Of a stretch of 64,000 bases of DNA, positions 55,158-63,377 are shown piece by piece; position 1 is the first letter of the stretch, and each line of letters opens with the position of its first letter. This DNA is from DASZHC01 sp035938215 (GTDB lineage: Bacteria > Verrucomicrobiota > Verrucomicrobiia > Chthoniobacterales > JAFAMB01). The position numbers and the translations under genes are program-made. Where the stretch lies: assembly GCA_035938215.1 (NCBI GenBank), contig DASZHC010000054.1, forward strand, positions 1 through 64,000. Reading direction: 5' to 3'. The notes under the pieces are model-generated. The model was not told the origin of the DNA, searched no databases, and saw only the letters and a list, made by a program, of their open reading frames with translations.

Positions 55158-55182
55158 AGCGCCGTCTCGGGCGCTGCTTTTT
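55158..55182 (+). terminator. Intrinsic terminator after hpf
   Basis: Stem AGCGCC, loop GTCTCG, stem GGCGCT, then GC and a run of five T. It lies 48 bp after the hpf stop. The stem is short (6 bp, all but one G-C), so termination may be partial. Confidence 0.6.
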
Positions 55183-55348
55183 GCCGAGCGAAAAAGTATT
55201 TGCCAAAGCTCTATCACGCGCATTTTTCTCGGGACGTGAGAAATGCAAGGGTTTGCGCCGGCGCCGGTTATTAGCTTCCGGTGTGGTGTTTCTCCGAAAG
55301 GCGCGATTTGATCGGAACAAAATCCATGCTATTTCGGGGACTGGACAC

Positions 55349-55444
55349 TAGAATCCTTGAAAAGCAAAACCGACTGCAGATGAGTCAAGTTTTTTCCGTA
55401 TCTTCGGATTCATCATTAGGTGGTTTTGCTTTTCAAGGATTCTA
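55349..55444. mobile_element. MITE-like element, copy 2
   Basis: The same 96-bp length and the same GAATCCTTGAAAAGCAAAA ends as copy 1, but here the inverted end matches fully; the centre differs at about a dozen positions. It is again flanked by TA. It ends 28 bp before the hprK ATG, so it must sit in the hprK promoter or leader. The two copies bracket lptC-lptA-lptB-hpf. Confidence 0.8.
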
Positions 55445-55472
55445 GTGAGGAGAAAACCGCACAGATGCGAGA

Positions 55473-56429
55473 ATGAGACGAGGGAAGTTACCTTTTATTC
55501 CGGTTGGCGAATTTTACACCCGGCATGCGGACCCGCTTCAGCTCAAACTCGTAGGACCGTCTCTTGGCTTCGAACGCAAAATTCGTGAACCTACGATCAA
55601 TCGCCCCGGTTTGGCGCTCTCCGGTTTTTTTACCTATTTTGCCGCGAAACGCATTCAAGTGCTGGGGAACGCAGAAGTTAGCTACTTAAAGAGCCTGCCA
55701 CAAATCGAACAGCAGGAGCGGTGTCTCCAACTCTGCCGCCAGCATGTCCCTTGTATCGTCGTCTCTCGAAATTTGCCGGTTCCGAAAGCTTTGTCAGATG
55801 CTGCCGCAGAACTGACCATCGCCATTTTTAGAACACCGATGGTAACGATGCGGTTTATCAACGCGGCGACGATCGGCCTTGAAATGGATTTTGCTCCCAC
55901 CACTACCGAGCACGGCAGCATGGTGGACATTATGGGCATTGGGGCGATGATCCGGGGTTCGAGTGGCGTTGGCAAAAGCGAGTGCGTCCTCGGTCTGATT
56001 GAACGCGGGTACAGTCTTGTAAGCGACGATGTTACGCGCTTCCGCGTTTTGGATGGGCGTGAACTTGTTGGCACAGCACCGGATCTAACGCGTTATCATA
56101 TGGAAGTCCGAGGGCTCGGAATCATTAATGTCGCTTCCATTTTTGGAGTTGGTAGCATCAGGATTGAAAAGCGTCTTGACCTGGTAGTAACCCTGCGTGA
56201 CTGGCAAGAGCTTGAAGAGGTTGATAGGATTGGACTTGAGCAGGAATTTTACGAGATTCTAGACATTCGGATTCCGCACATCACCATTCCTGTCAGGACG
56301 GGGCGCGATCTGGCTCGATTGGTTGAGGTGGCCGCCTTGGATCAAAAGCTGAAAGGCCTTGGTCAGAACAGCGCGGTGGAATTTAACCAGCGGTTGTTGA
56401 ATTTAATGCAATCGAACAAGGAGATGTGA
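55473..56429 (+). CDS. hprK: HPr kinase/phosphorylase
   Basis: A 318-residue bifunctional enzyme that adds or removes phosphate on a Ser of HPr. The N-terminal HprK domain spans ~1-130. Walker A GSSGVGKSE is at ~162-170, followed by LIERGYSLVSDDVTRF; the K/P signature MEVRGLGIINVASIFGVGS is complete. It starts 28 bp after MITE copy 2 and its stop overlaps the HPr start. Pairing with HPr and EI gives a regulatory PTS rather than a sugar-transport one, as no EIIBC gene is present. Confidence 0.96.
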   Translation: MRRGKLPFIPVGEFYTRHADPLQLKLVGPSLGFERKIREPTINRPGLALSGFFTYFAAKRIQVLGNAEVSYLKSLPQIEQQERCLQLCRQHVPCIVVSRNLPVPKALSDAAAELTIAIFRTPMVTMRFINAATIGLEMDFAPTTTEHGSMVDIMGIGAMIRGSSGVGKSECVLGLIERGYSLVSDDVTRFRVLDGRELVGTAPDLTRYHMEVRGLGIINVASIFGVGSIRIEKRLDLVVTLRDWQELEEVDRIGLEQEFYEILDIRIPHITIPVRTGRDLARLVEVAALDQKLKGLGQNSAVEFNQRLLNLMQSNKEM

Positions 56430-56728
56430 TGGGTTTGTTGAGTAGGCGACTAGCTTCGGGAAAAATTCAAAAAGAGGTAACGATTTTGAATAAGCTCGGC
56501 TTACACGCTCGCCCGGCGGCCATGTTCGTACGTGTGGCCAACAAACACAGAGCGGATATCTGGGTTGAAAAAGACGGAGAACAAGTTAACGGGAAGAGCA
56601 TCATGGGACTGATGATGCTTGCGGCCGGCCAGGGGACAAAACTGCTTTTATCGGTTGAGGGCACTGATGCCGAAAAGGCTATTCAGGAACTCGAACTGCT
56701 GATCGAAAAACGATTCGATGAGGAATAA
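56429..56728 (+). CDS. ptsH: HPr phosphocarrier protein
   Basis: A 99-residue HPr. The EI-phosphorylated His is in NKLGLHARPAAMFVRVA; the HprK-target Ser is in QVNGKSIMGLMMLAA. An N-terminal extension of ~15 residues precedes the usual HPr start. I chose ATG 56429 because AAGGAG lies five bases before it; a GTG at 56426 is also in frame. It overlaps ptsI by 11 bp. Confidence 0.95.
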   Translation: MGLLSRRLASGKIQKEVTILNKLGLHARPAAMFVRVANKHRADIWVEKDGEQVNGKSIMGLMMLAAGQGTKLLLSVEGTDAEKAIQELELLIEKRFDEE

Positions 56729-58490
56729 GGCCGGAATGAGCGGTCAGGAAGCAAGATTTCAGGGGCTGGGTGTAGGTCCAGGGATTGCCCGCGGGATCGT
56801 TTTTATCCATCACCCCGACGACGAAGAACCTCCTAAAAGGCGAATTGATGAATCTGACGTCGCCAACGAGATCGTTCGCTTCGAGAGTGCGCTCATTGCG
56901 ACTCGCGCGCAGATCCTCGAAATGCAGCAACGCATCGCCGAGGCGATCGGCGCAAAAGATGCCAGCATTTTCGACGCGCATTTACTGGTCGTCGAAGACC
57001 GAACCTTGATCGACGAGGTGCTTCGCACGCTTGAGCGGGACAAGTTTAACGTGGAATTCATTTTCGCCGAGGTTGCGAATCGGTATGCGAAAACGTTAAG
57101 CGAGATAGACGATCCGTATCTGCGTGAACGGGCGTTCGATATACACGATGTTACTCGTCGTGTGATTCGCAATTTGCTCGGGCGGTCGACGAAGACCCTT
57201 GGTGCCATGGATGTGCCTCAAATCGTGGTCGCCCACAACATCACGCCGTCTGATACGGCGATGCTGAATCGCCAGATGGTCCTTGGCTTTGCTACAGACG
57301 TGGGTAGCCGGACATCGCACACGGCGATCATGGCGCGTTCATTGAACATCCCCGCGGTGGTGGGTCTGAAGGATATTTCATTGCGCCTGCAACCGGGGGA
57401 TCAAGTACTGCTCGACGGAAACAGTGGCGTTGTGATCCTGAATCCCACCGAGCAGACCTTGTGGGAATACGGCGAGATCGAGGTCAAATTGGAACATGTC
57501 CAGGAGGTGCTGACGGGACTACGGGACACTGAAAGCACAACGGCGGACGGCCGTCATGTTATCCTCTCCGCCAACATTGAATTGCCGGAAGATGTTCCGC
57601 TCGTAGTCGAAGCCGGAGCCGAAGGCATAGGCCTCTATAGAACCGAGTTTTTCTATATGAACAAAAACGAGCTGCCGAGCGAGGAAGAGCAATTTGACAC
57701 TTATCGCTCGGTTGCCGAGGCAATTATGCCGGAATCGGTCATTATTCGAACTCTGGATTTAGGCGGTGACAAGTTTTTGAGCCATTCCCATCTTCCAACG
57801 GAGATCAATCCATTTCTCGGTTGCCGAGCCATCCGGTTTTGCATTGAGCGTCCCGATATTTTCAAGGCCCAGTTGCGTGCGATTCTGAGAGCGGCAGCTA
57901 CAGGAAATGTTCGAATGATGTTCCCAATGATATCCGGATTGTCCGAGTTGCGACAGGCGAAGGAAATTCTGGAAGTCTGCAAAGCGGAGCTTCGGGACGA
58001 GCGCAAGCCGTTTAAGGAGGATATCGAGCTTGGAATAATGATCGAGGTGCCGAGCGCGGTTCTGGTCGCGGACGCGCTGGCCCGTGAGGTGAAGTTTTTC
58101 AGCATCGGCACTAATGATTTGATTCAGTACACAATTGCCGTGGACCGGGTAAATGAACGAATCGCGCACCTTTACGAACCTACGCATCCCGCGATTCTGC
58201 GTCTGATCGAGATGACGGTGACAGCGGCTCATGCCAACGGTATCTGGGTCGGCGTTTGCGGAGAGATGGCCGGCGAAATCACTTTGACGCCGCTTTTGCT
58301 CGCACTTGGGGTCGATGAGTTGAGTGCCAGCGCCAGCCTGGTGCCAAGAGTAAAAAAAGCTGTACAGACATTGGACACGAAAGAGTGCAATCGGCTACTC
58401 GAAGATATTCGGGACCTTCATTCCGCAGCCGAAATCCTGGAGCGTTGCGAAGAAGTTGCGCGGCGTCATTATGCGGAATTATTGAATTGA
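56718..58490 (+). CDS. ptsI: PTS Enzyme I (PEP-protein phosphotransferase)
   Basis: A 590-residue enzyme that takes phosphate from PEP and gives it to HPr. Phospho-His lies in VGSRTSHTAIMARSLNIPA; PEP-binding residues in AEGIGLYRTEFFYM, IIRTLDLGGDKF and FFSIGTNDLIQYTIAVD; the active-site Cys in GVCGEMAGE. Start choices are 56718 and ATG 56736; the second gives the usual EI N-terminus. It is the second Enzyme I of the window, the other being the C-terminal module of DhaM. Confidence 0.96.
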   Translation: MRNKAGMSGQEARFQGLGVGPGIARGIVFIHHPDDEEPPKRRIDESDVANEIVRFESALIATRAQILEMQQRIAEAIGAKDASIFDAHLLVVEDRTLIDEVLRTLERDKFNVEFIFAEVANRYAKTLSEIDDPYLRERAFDIHDVTRRVIRNLLGRSTKTLGAMDVPQIVVAHNITPSDTAMLNRQMVLGFATDVGSRTSHTAIMARSLNIPAVVGLKDISLRLQPGDQVLLDGNSGVVILNPTEQTLWEYGEIEVKLEHVQEVLTGLRDTESTTADGRHVILSANIELPEDVPLVVEAGAEGIGLYRTEFFYMNKNELPSEEEQFDTYRSVAEAIMPESVIIRTLDLGGDKFLSHSHLPTEINPFLGCRAIRFCIERPDIFKAQLRAILRAAATGNVRMMFPMISGLSELRQAKEILEVCKAELRDERKPFKEDIELGIMIEVPSAVLVADALAREVKFFSIGTNDLIQYTIAVDRVNERIAHLYEPTHPAILRLIEMTVTAAHANGIWVGVCGEMAGEITLTPLLLALGVDELSASASLVPRVKKAVQTLDTKECNRLLEDIRDLHSAAEILERCEEVARRHYAELLN

Positions 58491-58606
58491 CCGGGAAAGG
58501 GAGAGGTTCGCTTGGATGGGCTGTTTTTTCGCCGGCGCCCACAAATACCTTCAGCTCTGTGGCTTGTGCAACGATCGGTGCGCTGTGCAGGTTCGGCAGT
58601 GGACGT

Positions 58607-58632
58607 GGTAGGGGCAGATCTCCGAGCTGCCC
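58607..58632. repeat. REP-like repeat, family A half-site
   Basis: GGTAGGGGCAGATCTCCGAG followed by CTGCCC, one arm of the family A palindrome without its partner. The following CCTTGCCTTACGAGTC is the reverse complement of a stretch inside copy 2 (12427-12442). It lies in the 260-bp gap between convergent ptsI and the thioesterase gene. Confidence 0.6.
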
Positions 58633-58751
58633 ACCGAGAATAGCGCCCTTGCCTTACGAGTCTAGTCTACTCTGAGTCTGCTCAGTCGCTTTCACCACCG
58701 GTTCCCGGAGCGGGCAAGTCGCGAGCAGATAGCGGATTCGAAAGAAAAGTG

Positions 58752-59186
58752 TCAGCTCTCGTCCAGTGCCTTATAAAAATTCGTCACGCGACTTACGCAG
58801 AGCAGCCGATTTGTCTCCTCGTGAATGATTTCTACGTTGTGTACTGCCAGTTTCGACGAACGTCGTACCACGGTGCCCTTTGCAAGGATGCGTCCCTCTG
58901 AGGCGGATCGCAGATGGCTTCCATTAATCTCCACGCCGACCGGTACGAAGCGGGAAAGATCAATCTCCCAACACGCGTGCAGGCTGGCTGCGGACTCGGC
59001 AAGCACCATGCTGATGCCACCATGCAATAGTCCCATCGGCTGGCGCGCACGATCGGACATTGGCATTCGCAGAAGAATATGCTCCGAATCGACGGACACG
59101 ATTTCCACGCCAAGAGCTTCGACTGCAGTATTGGGAATCAACGCGCGCAATTGCTCGAGAGTGTTGATCATAGACGGGAGGGGCAT
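58752..59186 (-). CDS. PaaI-type hotdog thioesterase
   Basis: A 144-residue single hotdog-fold protein. The catalytic/CoA region is PMGLLHGGISMVLAESAASL, followed by GVEINGSHLRSASEGRILAK. These match the PaaI/COG2050 group, which hydrolyses aryl- or acyl-CoA thioesters; the exact acyl group is unknown. Starts at 59186 or 59171 are possible. It follows the SAM hydrolase gene by 10 bp. Confidence 0.88.
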   Translation of the reverse strand: MPLPSMINTLEQLRALIPNTAVEALGVEIVSVDSEHILLRMPMSDRARQPMGLLHGGISMVLAESAASLHACWEIDLSRFVPVGVEINGSHLRSASEGRILAKGTVVRRSSKLAVHNVEIIHEETNRLLCVSRVTNFYKALDES

Positions 59187-59196
59187 TCAGCTCAGT

Positions 59197-60030
59197 TCAC
59201 AAAATTTCCCGTGACGCTTCGCATAAGGGCACAGACGGCACCAGCACAACCGGTTCTCCAGCCGCAACATTCAGCTCCCGCGCGGCGGAGGATCGTGTGA
59301 CGGAGATTTCCAAATGCCCGGCACTTCCGATGATCAAGAACGGTTCGTGAGCATCCGCGCTCGTTTCTTCATAGTATCTTAAGAGCTTCCGGATAGCGAT
59401 TCCCTTAACCCAAAGGCAAAAGGCTTGGCGACCCCAATCGATATTGACTTCATCGCATGCAAAACTGGTTACACAGTTTCCGAAATGATCGATATGAATG
59501 ACGGATCCAAGAATGGCGCCCTCTTTTGTGACTTGGTTCTGGCTCACTTCAAAGCGGACGGGATTCTGAATGGTCGGCCCCAAAAGATCCGGAGCCGTGC
59601 CCTGCGCAAGTGCAGCAGCCACCGGCGAAAACAGATCGCGACCGTGAAAGGTCGTGCTGACGTTTGGCAGAAAAAAAGCGCGATTTGTAATCTGCGTGAC
59701 CTTAGCATTGCCGCTTTTGCTTAAAACAAGTGAAAAGACACCGTTATCTGGACCAACGAAAAGATGATCGCCGGACTCGACGATCACAGGACGCCGATCC
59801 GAGCCGACGCCTGGATCAACGACCACTAGATGGACCGTGCCGGCTGGAAAACAGCGATAGGCGGCATAGAGAGTGAATGCTGCTGCGCGGACGTCGTGAG
59901 GCGGAATGATGTGCGTAATGTCCACCAGAATAGCCTGTGAAAATCGGCTCAGAATGACGCCCTTCATCGCACCGACAAAATAATCGGCCGAGCCAAAATC
60001 AGTGAGAAGAGTAACGATCCCTGAGCGCAC
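59197..60030 (-). CDS. SAM hydroxide adenosyltransferase (DUF62 family)
   Basis: A 277-residue protein of the fluorinase/chlorinase-related group that hydrolyses S-adenosylmethionine to adenosine and methionine. Landmarks are TLLTDFGSADYFVGAMKGV, HIIPPHDVRAAAFTLYAAY, HLVVVDPGVGSDRRPV and GPDNGVFSLVL, with FGNCVTSF in the C-terminal domain. It is divergent from the porin gene across ~205 bp that holds both promoters and nothing else I can support. Confidence 0.92.
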   Translation of the reverse strand: MRSGIVTLLTDFGSADYFVGAMKGVILSRFSQAILVDITHIIPPHDVRAAAFTLYAAYRCFPAGTVHLVVVDPGVGSDRRPVIVESGDHLFVGPDNGVFSLVLSKSGNAKVTQITNRAFFLPNVSTTFHGRDLFSPVAAALAQGTAPDLLGPTIQNPVRFEVSQNQVTKEGAILGSVIHIDHFGNCVTSFACDEVNIDWGRQAFCLWVKGIAIRKLLRYYEETSADAHEPFLIIGSAGHLEISVTRSSAARELNVAAGEPVVLVPSVPLCEASREIL

Positions 60031-60235
60031 AAGAGGTAACTATATGGCTGCTCTAGACCATGTAATTGTTCAGGAGTCCGTATAGAACCGCAACCATTTC
60101 GATTTTGTTACATAAAAAGGCTTGAGTCTTTTCCCGATCTGGCAAAAGGCTGCCTTTTTTTTGCGTAAAAATGTGTCAGCTCATCACATTCCAAAGGCAG
60201 ACAGGCATCAGAGGTCCAACTGTTCGATTTGAGAA

Positions 60236-62158
60236 ATGAAAACGCTGATCGTATTAACCATTGCAGCATTCGGGTCACATGCCGCCTTCGCGGTGGAGCA
60301 AGTTGACAAAAATTTCGTCGCACCCGTGCCATCGCCTCCCGGCAGCTATTTCCGAAGCAACGAATTGAGCGTAGGAGTTTTTGGTAGTTACTTGGGCACA
60401 TACGGGGCAAACAATCAAGGCATCGGGGATCGCGCTTGGGGAGGCGGCCTCGAAGCGAGTTACTTCTACTTTAAGTATTTGGGGCTGTCGATTGACGGTG
60501 ATGCGTTTAATGAGACTCCGGGAGATAATTTTGGCGGTACGGTAACGGGTAACCTGATCCTACGGCTTCCACTGGACGATTATCTACCGCATTTTCATCT
60601 AGCACCGTATCTTTTCGGCGGAGCCGGCAAATTTTATAGTGAACGGGTCGGCATCCCAACATCGACGCCTGGCTTCAAGCGATACGTTGGCAGAAGCGGC
60701 ATTCTTGCGGACGTCGGTGGGGGTGTTGAGTACCGCCTGACCCCGAGTTTCGGAGTCTTCGCCGACGCGCGCTATAACTTTGCCGAGAACCCCCGGAACG
60801 AGTTCATCACCACGCGGGTCGGCGTTCGATACGCGTTTCGCGAATTTGGGCAGAAATCCATCGAAGAGGAGGCGGCAGGCGACAAGAAGATAGAGGTCGT
60901 CGAGACCGAAAACGGAGGCGAGCATCAAAACTGGGCGATACATTTTGATGCAGTGGAGGTCCTCCAGGGACAACCTGGGTTTCATTCACCCTACCGGGGA
61001 CCTCAAAGCCTCTTCTCAGACGATAATTTCCGTCAGACTTCCGAAGCCGATTTGTTTTTCGCTGCTCGGGTTTGGCCCGGCGGCGAAATTTATTTTAATC
61101 CCGAGTATTACCAGGGGTTCGGGTTCGGATCCACCCATGGAATGGCCGCCTTTCCGAATTCCATGGCGTACAAAGCGGGGAAGTTTCGTGGCGACTTCAA
61201 CATCACACGAATTTTCTTTCGTCAGACTTGGGGATTCGGAGGGGAACAGGAGCAGCTTGATGCCGATTTGCTGCAGCTTGCCGAAAAAGTGGACATCTCC
61301 CGACTGACTCTGCAAGCGGGAAGATTCTCCGTTGTCGATGTGTTCGACAACAACGCTTTTGCACATGATCCCAGGGCGGATTTCCTGAATTGGGCGGCGG
61401 TCGACGCCGTGGCCTTCGATTACGCCGCAGATTCTCTGGGGTTCGAGGAGGGCCTGTCTTTGGAACTAAACCAGAAGGCGTGGGCGGCGCGCTGGGGTAT
61501 TTTCACGATTCCACGCATGCCTAACGTAAATGCGACGGACGGTCAGTACCTCAGGGGTTGGCAGCAGGTGGCGGAAATGGAAGGACGCTACACCCTGTGG
61601 GGTCACCCAGGGAAAGTGCGATTCCTCGGTTACCTTGAGAGCGCTCGAATGGGCAGCTATAGCGCGGCGGTAGAAGACTTTCCCGCTGGTATGCCAAATA
61701 TGGCCGCCACCAGGCGGTACCGATATACCTACGGATTAGTGCTAAACTTCGAGCAAGAATTTACCAAAGATCTGGGCGGCTTCCTCCGCCTGGCTATGCG
61801 GGACCCGAATTATGAGGTGTACCAGTTCGCCGATGTTTCGCGGAGTCTAGAAGTCGGGCTTTCGCTCAAAGGGACCGCTTGGAACCGCCCAAATGATACG
61901 GTAGGCCTGGCTGAGATGCTAGGAGGTCTCGGCCATGCGCAACGGAGATTCTTCAACGACGGCGGACTTGGAATTCTGATCGGGGACGGGAAACTGCCGC
62001 ATTACGGTCCAGAAAACGTTATTGAGGCTTACTACAATTGCGAGCTTTTCCAGGGCATAAATTTCACACTGGACTATCAGCTGGCTGCCGATCCGGCGTA
62101 TAACAAAGACCGCGGACCTATCAACATATTTTCCGCCCGTCTTCGGATTAGATTCTAG
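60236..62158 (+). CDS. Outer-membrane porin: OmpA-like barrel fused to OprB-type barrel
   Basis: A 640-residue outer-membrane protein with signal peptide KTLIVLTIAAFGSHAAFA. Residues ~35-205 read as an 8-stranded OmpA/OmpW-like barrel (GGGLEASYFYFKYLGLSIDG, APYLFGGAGKFY, GVGVRYAF-type ends). A short charged linker (EEEAAGDKKIEVVETENGG) leads to a carbohydrate-selective OprB-type porin from ~230 to the end, with RGDFNITRIFFRQTWGFGGE, LTLQAGRFSVVDVFDNN and the final Phe of RLRIRF. The two barrels in one chain are unusual; one may act as a plug-like or sensing unit. Confidence 0.85.
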   Translation: MKTLIVLTIAAFGSHAAFAVEQVDKNFVAPVPSPPGSYFRSNELSVGVFGSYLGTYGANNQGIGDRAWGGGLEASYFYFKYLGLSIDGDAFNETPGDNFGGTVTGNLILRLPLDDYLPHFHLAPYLFGGAGKFYSERVGIPTSTPGFKRYVGRSGILADVGGGVEYRLTPSFGVFADARYNFAENPRNEFITTRVGVRYAFREFGQKSIEEEAAGDKKIEVVETENGGEHQNWAIHFDAVEVLQGQPGFHSPYRGPQSLFSDDNFRQTSEADLFFAARVWPGGEIYFNPEYYQGFGFGSTHGMAAFPNSMAYKAGKFRGDFNITRIFFRQTWGFGGEQEQLDADLLQLAEKVDISRLTLQAGRFSVVDVFDNNAFAHDPRADFLNWAAVDAVAFDYAADSLGFEEGLSLELNQKAWAARWGIFTIPRMPNVNATDGQYLRGWQQVAEMEGRYTLWGHPGKVRFLGYLESARMGSYSAAVEDFPAGMPNMAATRRYRYTYGLVLNFEQEFTKDLGGFLRLAMRDPNYEVYQFADVSRSLEVGLSLKGTAWNRPNDTVGLAEMLGGLGHAQRRFFNDGGLGILIGDGKLPHYGPENVIEAYYNCELFQGINFTLDYQLAADPAYNKDRGPINIFSARLRIRF

Positions 62159-62203
62159 AACAATGAAGACAACTATACGATTGCACGAACGTACGGTTAG
62201 TCC

Positions 62204-62377
62204 GTGATAGTCGTCCAATCCGCTCTGCCCAAGTTGAGGAATATTTCAATCCAACTTGCAATCATCCTGGCACTTGGCGTGTCGTTTACGCTGCTATCCT
62301 GTGTGAGCGATGGAAGCGAGAATACCTCTACACATACGGGCCCATTTCCGATCCATCACATCGGTGGGCGACACTAG
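62204..62377 (+). CDS. Possible 57-residue small lipoprotein
   Basis: Open from GTG 62204 to TAG 62375-62377. Hydrophobic LAIILALGVSFTLLSC contains a lipobox-like LLSC, followed by a Ser/Thr/Gly/His-rich tail ending HHIGGRH. No ribosome site is clear, so the start is uncertain. I do not recognise the family. It lies 46 bp after the porin gene. Confidence 0.4.
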   Translation: MIVVQSALPKLRNISIQLAIILALGVSFTLLSCVSDGSENTSTHTGPFPIHHIGGRH

Positions 62378-62635
62378 CGGGCGATCGCCGCGGCTTCAAA
62401 AATCACGGTGCAGATCGATAATAGGCCTTGGCTCAGGGCAGTAGGGAATGGAATGAGCGGCACGTTACTGGGAAGCTCTGGCCGAGGAACTTGGAACGAC
62501 ACCAGCACCGCTCAATAACGACTGGAGCTGGGACCGCAACGCACGTCGGTTTCGACGTTCTCGCGCACGATTTTGCCGATCTCAGCATCGTGTGGCGCCA
62601 ATTCCAATGCCGTATTTTGTATAAGACATCCCCGC

Positions 62636-62870
62636 CTATTTGACCAGGATGTCGAGTTTTCCAAAGCGGTCGACGACATCGCCAACGAGCCTGGAGATCT
62701 GGGCGGGATCAGCCTGGTCGGCTTTGAAAGCCTCGCCCTGCACGCCGTGCTTCCTGACGTCCGCTATTACCGCCTGGGCTTTCTCGTCTGACACGACGTA
62801 GCGCTCCCAGACCACGGGAGCCGCCTGTTACGAGTACCGTTTTACCTTCAAAAGTCTTGGCCATTCTCAT
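62636..62870 (-). pseudogene. Short-chain dehydrogenase fragment (degraded)
   Basis: The reverse strand begins MRMAKTFEGKTVLVTGGSRG then LG, the SDR cofactor loop. In a shifted frame it continues VVSDEKAQAVIADVRKHG and FGKLDILVK before a stop. The second half of the enzyme, including YxxxK, is missing. At least one frameshift/deletion lies just after the GGSRGLG loop. It is a remnant, not a working gene. The flanking 62378-62635 and 62871-63035 hold nothing I can support. Confidence 0.7.
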
Positions 62871-63035
62871 CCCCTATGATCGGATCAGCCGTTGACGCTC
62901 TAAGCAACCCCTGGGCCGCCTTCTGTTCGCGAGCAAAATGAACTGCAGTGATTGCGCCGTCCTTCGCTAATCGCAGGGCCGTCAACTGCAGGAATATCCT
63001 ACCATTCGCGCAAATCTTGTGTTAATGTATGACAA

Positions 63036-63209
63036 ATGAAATCAGCTTCTCCGCAATCTGGGGAGTCCCCGGCGACAGTTACGGAGAAGGGGTTGGCTGC
63101 GTACATCCGTCGCGGCCACATCTTTTACGCGATCGTTGCCATCCTGACAATTGGCATTGCAACGACGCTGGCCTTGGTCCTGCTCAAGTTGATCACCGCG
63201 GGTCCTTGA
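63036..63209 (+). CDS. 57-residue single-pass membrane protein
   Basis: MKSASPQSGESPATVTEKGL, then AAYIRRGHIFYAIVAILTIG, ending LLKLITAGP. A polar N-terminus is followed by one membrane helix of ~24 residues with an RR at its start. It is too short to identify. A longer overlapping frame (63029-63433) shows no family pattern and is not preferred. Confidence 0.5.
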   Translation: MKSASPQSGESPATVTEKGLAAYIRRGHIFYAIVAILTIGIATTLALVLLKLITAGP

Positions 63210-63377
63210 TCGGTCTGGTCACCGCTCCAGAATCTGTCTTGCTTCTTCGTGATTCCATCCTTCCTACTGCTGCGTTCCCCTGCGTCCTCTGCGTGAGGCT
63301 CTTACCGAGTACTGACATCGACGACTGCGCTACCTCGCGCGAGCGAGTTCAGCAGGCGAGGGGATCTGTGAACCGGT

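Noticed and set aside
60114..60162. Possible terminator with a T-run upstream of the porin gene
   Set aside because: The best stem leaves almost no loop (AAAAGGC-T-GCCTTTT), and no gene ends there on the forward strand.
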